Shown one piece after another: positions 52,501 to 64,000 of a stretch of DNA of 64,000 bases. Both the position numbers and the translations under genes were made by a program. The notes beneath the pieces are model-generated. The model saw only the letters and a list, made by a program, of their open reading frames with translations, was not told the DNA's origin and did not search any database. Source of the stretch: Dirofilaria immitis. Its lineage: Eukaryota > Nematoda > Chromadorea > Rhabditida > Onchocercidae. Each line of letters begins with the position of its first letter. Positions within the stretch are counted from its first letter, which is position 1. Where the stretch lies: NCBI GenBank assembly GCA_024305405.1, contig JAKNDB010000092.1, positions 1,457,501 through 1,521,500 of the forward strand, in the 5' to 3' direction.

Positions 52501-55500
52501 GTAGTAGTAGTGTTGATGGAAAGGATAAGGATGGATGCATAGCAACACATGCAAGTATCATTCAAACATATATTGGCTCTACTTTGGCACTTTTTCAAAG
52601 CTTTGACTCACTGAATCGAGAACCTTATGGTGGCCTATAACGATTGAGACGTAAAAGCAGAAGTGGAAGTAGAAGTAAAAGTTGAAATAGAAGTAAAAGC
52701 AGAAGCAGTAGTAGAAGCAGTAGTGAAGTAGAAGCAGAAGCAGAAGCAGAAGTAGAAGCAGAAATAGAAGCAGAGAATAAGAATCCATAATGAATGCTAC
52801 GAGTAGCATCAGCTGACTGACTCATTGATAATTCGACGCTTTTTTCAGAAATCTCACATCGACAATTATATTCTTTTTTCTCTTTTCTTTTTCCTTTTAT
52901 GTAAATAATTTCATCTTCTAATTGATTAATCTCTCATCATTTGTGCGGAGAAGGCAGAAGGGTGAAATTTCTGTTAACTTGCTGATAGCTTGGAAGATGA
53001 AGTGTCAACCAATAATCAAGGAATAAATGCTCATTCGATCAAGCGTAGCCAAGAAGATCTAATCTTAATATATTTCATTGTTCTCAGAAGTGACGTAAAA
53101 ATGTGTAATTTCATTTCTTCATTTATTATAAATAACTGGCTGGTTGAATTTTAATAAAAATTGAAATAAATTGAAATTCAGCTGCCTGTTCTATTCACTT
53201 AATTATTTTCATTTGTATTAATTAAAATAGATTTCACTAAATAAAATAATAGGCAAATTCATTCTTACCTTATCACATTCCTTAATTTTCAGCAATTATT
53301 TTTTACTGAAATTGCGATCGATGTGTTCAACTAATGAAATTTTGAAAAAGAAATCATAAAGTTGCAAATTTTAATTAGCTTCTATATATCTGAAGAAATT
53401 CTAAATTAATATAAGCAATGCATAAAAACTGATTTTTAGTAATGATAATTGCTATCTTCGTTGTTATTCATATTAATTGATAATGCTGTTGAAAAAATTT
53501 TATTTAAATTCTTGGCGTTAAGTGTTTCGCACCAAGTACCTGAATGTATTAGAATTGATCTCGATTATCCACTTATGCAGTATTTTTCCTATCCCTTAAT
53601 TTCTCTTCAATTTAAGATACATTTTATCCGATTTTCCCCAGATCTTTTTTTTTCAGGTTTTTCTCATCTAATATTAGTTTTTGCAACATTCTTTTTGCAT
53701 CAAGCATTAAATGATTGTTGGTGAGCAACTACTGAATGATTATTGTGAAATGATAATATGCTTGCTATAAAGAGTATTATATCTTTGCAATCTTTGCCTA
53801 GCCATATTATAAAATAATTAAGTATAGTGTTTAAACGAAATTACTTACTATTATTAGTTCAAGGTTTGATCTCATTTCTTTATAAGTCCATCCTGGATGT
53901 GTAAGTTAATTTTAATACATCTGACAATGCATTAGTCCTTTCAATTCAAACCCTGACCTTTCTCTGAACTGCTTCAAAGCTATCCCTCATTTCTGATCCT
54001 ATCTGAGAAATAAATAAAAGAATTTGACATTTATGAGATTGCTTTTTATTAAGCATAATGTGCTTACATATACTGTCCAGCAAGTGAAAATAAACATTTC
54101 TCATTATCATCGTTAATATCCGGTATTTCATCCATTAATTCATATAGTTTAATAATGTAAAATCATTGAGATCCTTCACTTGTCAATAATCCTTTTAACC
54201 AAAATCAAATTTCGTATAATTTAATTTCCTAATTATAACTGGAGATTATCACTAGCCTCACACCATATCATTTGATGAAGAGTGATAGAGATTAAAATGC
54301 TAAATCTATTTTAAATTTTGTTTCATTTTTTTGGACATTTCGTATTTCTTTTTTAATCTGGCTAGAGGAAAGTGATTGAAGTAAAATAAATAGACTAAAG
54401 AAGCCAAGAAATCAAGAATTGTGTTTTCTGTCTTTCGATTCACATATCCCTTCGTTTAGATAAACTTGTCAATTCCCATATAATTTTGATTGTTTTGCTT
54501 TTCGTTACATTTTTATTTTCCATACTTTTCTTTCCATTTTTTTCAAATTCAATGTTATCAATTAGCAATGCACTTTGATAAAAGGCATATGTATAATCGT
54601 GAAATATCAATGTTCCGCACATTTTTCACTCTTTTTGCAGCCAAAACCTGTTTAATGTCATTGGGTCACCATATTTGGCTCAGCAAAGAAGCACTTGTTT
54701 TTAAGTAAGTTTATCCAAATACATCATTGCCTTAGGGTTCCAAACAATGAAATTCTTAAATATGTTTCGCTTATTATAAAAAGCTTAAGTTCAATTCAGC
54801 ATAGTGTTATAAAAGCCTTGGTAATAAATGACGGTCGATGATTCAAATGATGAATTAATTTGTCATATTATATTATATGATTTTTTAAATAAGTTGATGA
54901 ACTGTCGAGAGATGCCGTTTTGATCAATTCATTTAAGTTGTATTTCATATTTAAAATGCTTAATTATTAGTCAGTGCCGCTTTATCGTTCTTTCATCAAA
55001 CTTAGTTTGCTTCTACATCGATATTTTTGAAATGAACAAATTTATTATACATAAACTTATTTTCAAATTTCATTCTCAACAATATATTTAATACATTTAG
55101 GACGAGCATTTATTCAAAGCTAATATTTCTTTGATGAAAATGAGAAATTTTATTAATAGCCAAATAAGATTTACGTTTGCTTTTTCTCTGCTTTTTTCTT
55201 TCGGTTATCATTTATTCCGAATTAATTTTTCATTTAGCGAGAAAAGATATTCGTATTCTAATTGAATGAATAGATGCATCATTAAAAAACGATAGAAAAT
55301 CTTCAAAAATTCTAAAAAATTTTTTCTTATAAAATAAAATCTTTTCTCGTTTAAGCCGAACTTAAATATGTCTTTATTAATGGACAGAAATTCATGAGGT
55401 CATATGACAATTGATCAGAAAAAATCCTGACAAATCCTGCTCTGCTAAATGCTTTTATACTTCTTCATTTTTCTTGTACACTACAATCGATCTAGAAATC

Positions 55501-58500
55501 GTTCGCTGTGATTGCAAAATAAAAGAGAAATTTTGAAAACATCGATTTCTGGATCAGGTCAACCTATTTATTGACTTTTTCAATGAAGGTCAAACAACCG
55601 AGAGCAAGTAGATATTATTGAGGTTCTTCATCTTTCTCATGTGATCAATTTCAACAATCATTTTTAACTAGTAAGTTGTAATGACCAATCACTGTATCTT
55701 GATCTTCAAACTTCTCATTAGCTTCACAGAATTTCTTAAGCCAAATACATCATAGTTATTATGAATTGTTTCAATTTACGACCCATTTGAACTTAATATA
55801 AAATTCACTTCAATTTGCATTCTGTCTCTTATCCCATATCAATTCCGAAATTAGCTCAGCAATAAAAGTAAAAGTCATTCAAAAGGAAAATATAACGCAA
55901 ATAAGTGAATATTAGTATAGTAGTTATATTTCTTTTAAGATCGTATTCGAATATCAAATGGCCAAGCTCATCAATCCAAAAATGCAATTGTTTTCGTCCA
56001 TCTTTCTTGTTGACTCTCTTATCTCTCATATACAAATCAATGTCACTCTTATTAGTACAAATTTGTTATAAGTTTTTTTTTTTCAAAAATGCAAAAACTA
56101 ATATTTGCATATTTGTTATCATATCAATTGTAATGCTTCAACGGAAATAGCAATGAAATTTTTCGCCGAAATCAGATATTCAGAAAGAAAGAAAAAAGAA
56201 AATAAAATTTATTAAAAAGTTTGTTGTACAATATGGTATTACATCAGATCACATTGTTAACCAACGATCAGCGATCACGATTTGTTGAATCACTGCTGCA
56301 GTTGCTGCTGCTGTGCTGGAACTGTTAAACAGGCTCTGTTTTTTGCTCTAATTTTACAGTTCAATGATTGTTATGAAACTGTTTTTTTTGATTCGAGAAA
56401 TATTTCTCTCTTACCTTCCTCCACCTCACTATCATTTACATTAATTCATTTGCATACATTCGTGTGTTGGTGATATTTTCATGCGTCCATTTTTTTTTTA
56501 ATTTAAATTAAAGTTGTAGTTAAGTAAAATATTTGATTTCAGTTCGATTCATCAAAAATTCATTGTCTTTTTGTTTGAAGTAGGAAAATATTGACTCAAA
56601 GAGTATTTATTTTGAAAAGGTTTTAAATAAAAATAAAAAAAAATTTTGAATAAAAATGTTTGATTCAATTCGTTGCAGCACTTTAATTACAAAACAAATG
56701 CATTCTTAAGTATACAACTTATTTTAAAGATTTTGAATCTAATCTTATTGACAACGCATTAATTTTCGTGAGCTATTCCTGCTACGACTAATGTAAGTTG
56801 AATTGAGTTATGAATTTTAATTCTACGATTATTCGTCCGTTTCGGTGTTCTAATCTTAAGCAACTTTAAATAATGGATGATCTCTTTTGAAATTTGGACT
56901 AAATATACGATTCAAAATTATTTTCAAGTCGTAGGAGAGACAGTAAAAGAAACAAAAAACATCAAATTGAAACTCTGCATATCCGTAATCCATATTCATT
57001 TGTTCTCTCCTTTTCTTGTAATGCTGAAATTTTCTATAAAATTATTTTGAGCTCACTGCTGGTGGTATCTATTTTTTAATTTATAAGATGGAATAGAATA
57101 AATCGAATATTATTATTATTATCTTAATAATTTTTGATAGAGAATTTTTTCTTTGAATGTTTGTGTCTTAACAATTAATCGTTGATATAGCAGGAAGGAT
57201 TGAGTTGTCATTTTATTTCATTTAATCGCCAAGAGATAATAATAACTTTTTTTTTCATAGTTTTTTCCGCTTATCAATTTCTTTAATGCTTATCTTTCAT
57301 TGTTCGAATGGCTTTGAAATTCTTAACATTTTCGTTTTCTTGCAATCAGTTCGGTCTCTTTTTGAAATAAAGAAACAAAGTAGTCGCCATTACTTGGTAC
57401 CAATAGGTTGAGACGAGCACTGCTCAAAATTTAAATTTTTAAAATAATTTGAATTCTTTAAGAAATAAAATAAGCATGATTTCAAAGTTGAAATAAATGT
57501 TAAATAGAAGAGTTAATGAGAGGAATGTTCTGAAATACATAACAGTATGTTTTTCTCGAATCAAACGAATTTCTCATCCGTTGCTGTCAACAGTTATCAA
57601 AGTTTTTCCACATGGAATTTGACAAAAATAAAAGTTTTTTGAATTGCCTTATGAATTTTTGTAATGCATGATGGTTGGAGTTGTTCGGCGTTCTTCGTTG
57701 CTACCAGATGGACGTACTTATCACGCAGTAAAGTCTTCTGACTACCATCATCTAGAATCGATTGAAGCTAGACGCAGAAACAGGTTATATCATTATTCAC
57801 TTGTTTTTCATTCTCTCATTATCTCAAAATTTCATCATTTCATGTACAGAAACCAGTTATTCATTATCTTCTTTGTTACATCCGACAATAACTATTGGAT
57901 TGTGATAAGACATGAAATTTGTGAAATTTCCATGAATTTCTTTGATATCTCATTTACCTGAGATACCATATTCTCATATCTTATCAGTAAATAAAATACA
58001 TGCGCATAAAGCGATAGATATACACTGGCATATCAACAATGAAAAAATATTTGCAGAAAAAGAATTTGTATATAGTATTACGAATATTACTACTACATTA
58101 AAAGTTGAAACAAATATAAGACAATAAGAAGGGTGGATAAAACATTTTGTCCCAATTCGCTTCGATTATTGGAAATTCAAAAGTTTGGCCTGAAATATTT
58201 AGTAGATTATTGTACCTAGAGTATTTATTAATATTAATAGTAATTTTTTCTCTTTTGTTTTTTCCTTATTTCTTTTCTTTCTTTTTAAAAATCTTATAAT
58301 TTTTCTTTTTACCTTCAATGCTGAGAATAAAAAGGTTAAAGTCCTAATTCCTTGAAGAATTTGATGGGTTAAAAGAATAAAAAATTTTGTGAAACTCTGC
58401 TAGTAAAATATTCTGGAATAAGGGAATGGCTCTATTATGAAACAATTTGCAGGTAAATTAAATTTTCTTCCAATTGAAAACTTTTTCAATCAATTACTGG

Positions 58501-60428
58501 ACTAATGATTTGTAAGATCGAATAACTATATGTTCAATTAATTACAGCCAAGCTTGAAATGATAAAATCGATATTATTTTATAATTAGTATGAATAAAGA
58601 TTTATGTTTGCCCTCTTCTCTACAACAAGCGTATTACAAGTTTCTATGAAACCGATAAGTTTCTTTTAAGAAGAAGCAAGAAGAAGGAAATACGAAGTAA
58701 AATAAAGAAATTGTTGATTAAAACTGCAAATATAACTATGTCAAAATTACTTACTTATAAATCATATTCTTTCCAAAAAATCTGCAACATTTACAGATTT
58801 CTATTTCCAATATTCCAATGAAATTTTAATTCAAAATGTGTTAGTTGTTTAAAAATATATATAAATTTTATTTGAAAGAATAAAATTTTTGGTATGACCA
58901 CATGTGGTTTTCTTATTTAAAACATGCAAATTTTTTCTTCTGTTTTTTATCTTTCAGAATAAGCGAAATTTCTGCGCAGAATCTAGAATTTATAGTAAAT
59001 TTTAAAATAATATCCAAATTATGCAAATTTTTGATAAATGCATGATTAGTTGTAGATTGATTATTGTGTCCGACCGGTAGTATTTTCATTTTAGCTCGCC
59101 GGCCAGTGGGACCGTTGTTGCTGCGAGTGGAACTGGCGCTAATACACCGATCGTTGCTATTGACGGTAAAATTGAACAGGCAATGGCAAGTTCATTTTTA
59201 CCTGTTTTTTCTTTTTGTTATTCTGTTTAATACCGCAAAATAAGTTAAGTTTTAGAATTAAATCGAACTACTCCTTTATCGTTGTTGGTGGACTGTTTCA
59301 GATTAAAACAAGCATAGGACGAGGTTAAGTTTAAAAAAATATGATTCTCTCTGGTCTGAAAGAAAATAGATATGCCACATGCTCTCTGATCGATGCATAC
59401 ATTTCTTCTAACACATCTATCTCTCTAACTATTTCAAATGTATAAATTTCTACTTTAAATATTTTAATTAATAATAAAATCTTTATTTTTCCATTAAAGG
59501 CAACTACTTATTAAAATAAAGGCAATATGCATAATCGATATTTAATTATGCCAGTTGTCATATAGCTACAATTTAGAAATAGTATGGCCATAGATTGCAA
59601 TTATGATTTTGTGAATTATTTTTATTGACGAGATATAAATTATTTTTTAAACTTTATTTAAGTTTGGTTTTCTCTCAAAACTTTAAAACCAGAACCAATA
59701 TAAGAAAGTTAAATAAACTATTGGTCATTATGTTCAATTAAAAAAATATAAGAAAGTTAAATAAACTATTGGTCATTATGTTCAATTAAAAAAATATAAG
59801 AAAGTTAAATAAACTATTGGTCATTATGTTCAATTAAAAAATATAAGAAAGTTAAATAAACTATTGGTCATTATGTTCAATTAAAAAAATATAAGAAAGT
59901 TAAATAAACTATTGGTCATTATGTTCAATTAAAAATATCTATGATTTTAATATTTTTGCTTCCAAAGGGAACTGTTTAATCCATGAAATTTTATAAGAAT
60001 TCGAAATTATTATTTTAGGACTTGGTAAAAACTCACCTAATGTTTGCTGTACGCGAAGAAGTTGATGTCTTGAGGGCAAAAATCATGGAATTGGAAGCTA
60101 CTGTGAGTGTTTTCATTTCCTTATTACTTTGAATAATTTCAATAAACTGGAAAAGATTCATAGGAGACAATGGAAAAAACTTGGTCGATAATTTGGAACT
60201 AATTAGAAATAACCATATTGTTCTCAAGATTGTTGATTCATATCTTTCTTTGTGTCATTCTTCTATCTCAAAATTACAAATTAGCGCATTACAAAACGTG
60301 AATCTTAGATTCTGCAATTGGAAGCTGAAAATGCAATTCTTCGTGAACATGTGCCAGTGGAGATTTTGAATAAATTAAGTTTACAAGCGACACCGCCAAA
60401 CTCGACTACAACAGCTGCTGCTGTTTGA
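40593..60428 (+). CDS. TSC22-domain leucine-zipper protein, long form (9 exons)
   Basis: TSC22/bunched/GILZ-family proteins dimerise through a short leucine zipper and act in transcriptional and growth control. Long-form exons: 40593-40644, 41517-41650, 44399-44531, 45960-46120, 50251-50389, 50653-50833, 59095-59185, 60019-60102, 60309-60428. The phases agree and the total is 1095 nt (364 aa). The N-terminus is acidic (MESSDSSSDDELDFKDK). Exons 2-3 carry the conserved long-isoform box GGSRFKIVPVESRYERGRW, then ACWDYYK. Exons 7-9 hold the TSC box and zipper: AIDGKIEQAM, DLVKTHLMFAVREEVDVLRA, KIMELEAT, ILQLEAENAILREHVPVEIL, the same length as in human TSC22D proteins. The tail is Thr/Ala-rich (NSTTTAAAV). 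Intron 7 requires a GC donor (ATG|GCAAGT) exactly between KIEQAM and DLVK. Intron 6 is about 8.3 kb and contains alternative first exons. TTTTTTAG just before the first exon may accept a spliced leader. Confidence 0.9.
52640..52790 (+). repeat. Degenerate AGAAGC/AGAAGT hexanucleotide repeat
   Basis: Imperfect tandem units of AGAAGY/AGAAGTR lie inside the long TSC22 intron. Read on + they give R-S and E-A/E-V dipeptides (RSKSRSSSRSSSE, VEAEAEAEVEAEIEAE) with one internal stop; the minus-strand poly-L or S-A frames across it are shadows. No splice sites tie it to the gene. Confidence 0.75.
54641..54704 (+). other. Likely alternative first exon (short isoform A) of the TSC22 gene
   Basis: An excellent acceptor (CACTCTTTTTGCAG, ending at 54640) is followed by an ATG at 54655 and a strong donor AA|GTAAGT at 54705. 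The peptide MSLGHHIWLSKEALVF leaves phase 2, which matches the phase of the exon at 59095, so the product would be 114 aa ending in the common zipper. The acceptor with no coding exon upstream fits spliced-leader addition. Short isoforms with their own first exons are typical of the TSC22 family; use of this exon is inferred. Confidence 0.5.
57668..57783 (+). CDS. Alternative first exon (short isoform B) of the TSC22 gene
   Basis: The exon starts at an ATG (MMVGVVRRSSLLPDGRTYHA, then VKSSDYHHLESIEARRRN) and ends AACAG|GTTATA in phase 2, exactly matching the exon at 59095. The encoded short form would be 136 aa: this exon plus the TSC box, zipper and Thr/Ala tail. No good acceptor precedes the ATG, so a local promoter is more likely than trans-splicing. 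The region is clearly less AT-rich than the surrounding intron. The arrangement parallels short forms such as GILZ and TSC22D1.2. Confidence 0.65.
59701..59936. repeat. 48-bp minisatellite, five copies, in a TSC22 intron
   Basis: Five near-identical tandem units begin at about 59701, 59749, 59797, 59844 and 59892. Each unit contains TAAGAAAGTTAAATAAAC followed by TATTGGTCATTATG and TTCAATT and a run of A. Copies differ almost only in the length of the A run (5 to 7). The array lies in the intron between the exons ending at 59185 and starting at 60019. Confidence 0.97.
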
Positions 60429-60470
60429 ATGCCAACAATATGAATTTTTTCCATCAATCTGACCTCTTCA

Positions 60471-63374
<2,904 letters not shown>

Positions 63375-63702
63375 TCACTTCCTGTAAAAATTCACTATGA
63401 GAGAAAATATATTAAATTTCGCACTTGAAAACACAACTTTTAAAACACAAAATAATAAATTCGCTAAAAAGACCAGAAAAGAACGAACTCTTACCTTTCT
63501 GGATTCTTATTTCTTCGATGAAATATTCCCATCAACACAATGCTAAGTAAATTTCATTTCATTAAATTGAAAGCACAAACAGCAATCTCGCGAATAAAAA
63601 TAAGATAATATAGGATTTACCGTAATTTCATTAACGAAATTATCATATTAAGAACGAAAGAAACAAAGCCGAAGTGATATCTCGAAGCACCAAAAGTATA
63701 TC
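63375..63702 (-). CDS. 3' end of an unrecognised membrane protein gene (partial)
   Basis: Three exons with consistent phases: 63702-63621 (acceptor TTTCAG, donor CG|GTAAAT), 63542-63495 (acceptor ACTTAG, donor AG|GTAAGA) and a 7-base terminal exon 63381-63375 (acceptor TTTACAG, AAG TGA). They encode YTFGASRYHFGFVSFVLNMI, ISLMKLRIVLMGIF, HRRNKNPERK: one or two hydrophobic segments and a basic cytosolic-type tail. I do not recognise the family. Upstream exons must lie at 63703-64000 or beyond the window; I could not link one with confidence. The gene is convergent with TSC22. Confidence 0.4.
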
Positions 63703-64000
63703 CTGAAAGTTAGACGTGTCATCATCATGTAAGTCACGCCTAATCCATACTGAAATTTAGAACTCAGATTTCAAAAATAATTAGATAAAATAATTATTGT
63801 GCGAATATGCTGCATTTCAATAAAAGAAAATTTTGTAACGATGCATTATAAAACAGCCTTAAATTACCTTTTAAATTTAAAGTGCTTAATGAATATCTTT
63901 TCATACAGTCATGCAGGTAGATAAAACCCGACAATACGAGGTATCGTGAATTATTACCATTTTATGAATTCTCTGCCAAAAATAAAGTATAACAGTTCAA
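63703..64000. other. Window edge, probable intron or upstream exons of the last gene
   Basis: Several splice-like motifs are visible on the minus strand (for example AAATTTCAG near 63759 and AAAAG|GTAATT near 63870), but none gives a coding exon that joins the exon at 63702 unambiguously. Confidence 0.3.

Noticed and set aside
52579..52825. Minus-strand frames with poly-Leu and Ser-Ala repeats
   Set aside because: These are shadows of the AGAAGC repeat.
56282..56473. Cys-rich open frame with CTG-like repeats
   Set aside because: A short CTG/TGC run explains the cysteines; no exon phase fits the TSC22 gene.

Overview
The window looks like nuclear DNA of a nematode, most likely a filarial (spirurid) worm. 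It is very AT-rich. Its genes are split into many small exons, the 3' splice sites follow the TTTYAG pattern typical of nematodes, several first exons sit just behind a TTTTNAG site that could accept a spliced leader, and the encoded proteins are nematode-like members of animal families. The species cannot be named from the sequence alone.

Layout from left to right. (1) The last exon of an importin-alpha gene (+, 174-349) faces a complete mannose-6-phosphate isomerase gene (-, 2692-5241), with both 3' flanks between them. (2) About 3 kb further on, and divergent from the isomerase, is a 13-exon organic anion transporter gene (OATP/SLCO, +, 8531-13138). (3) A 10-exon rhodopsin-type GPCR resembling GnRH/AKH receptors lies at 13598-18892 (-). 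(4) A 9-kb stretch without recognised genes (18.9-28.0 kb) contains a decayed protein-coding remnant at about 21.8-22.4 kb. (5) A protein tyrosine phosphatase gene (-, 28048-30845) lies 389 bp downstream of a small gene with a mitochondrial-type N-terminus (-, 31235-32874), an arrangement that suggests an operon. (6) Another 7 kb has no recognised gene. (7) A 20-kb TSC22-domain (leucine zipper) gene (+, 40593-60428) has one long form and at least two alternative short first exons. (8) The 3' end of an unrecognised membrane-protein gene (-) closes the window.

The exon models were assembled by hand from splice sites, reading phase and family conservation. In the models without apparent deletions, coding lengths are exact multiples of three: GPCR 1362 nt, small gene 453 nt, TSC22 long form 1095 nt. 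In MPI, OATP and PTP the totals become exact multiples of three only after allowing for one, two and two missing single bases. All of these fall in or beside short A/T runs. The simplest reading is residual deletion errors in the assembly rather than five independent pseudogene lesions.

Two features stand out. At least four introns need a GC donor instead of GT (one each in MPI, OATP, PTP and TSC22), and a fifth appears to begin with AT. The remnant at 21.8-22.4 kb reads as peptide segments in successive frames interrupted by stops, as expected of an old inserted gene; in a filarial worm a Wolbachia origin is a natural hypothesis, but it is untested here.
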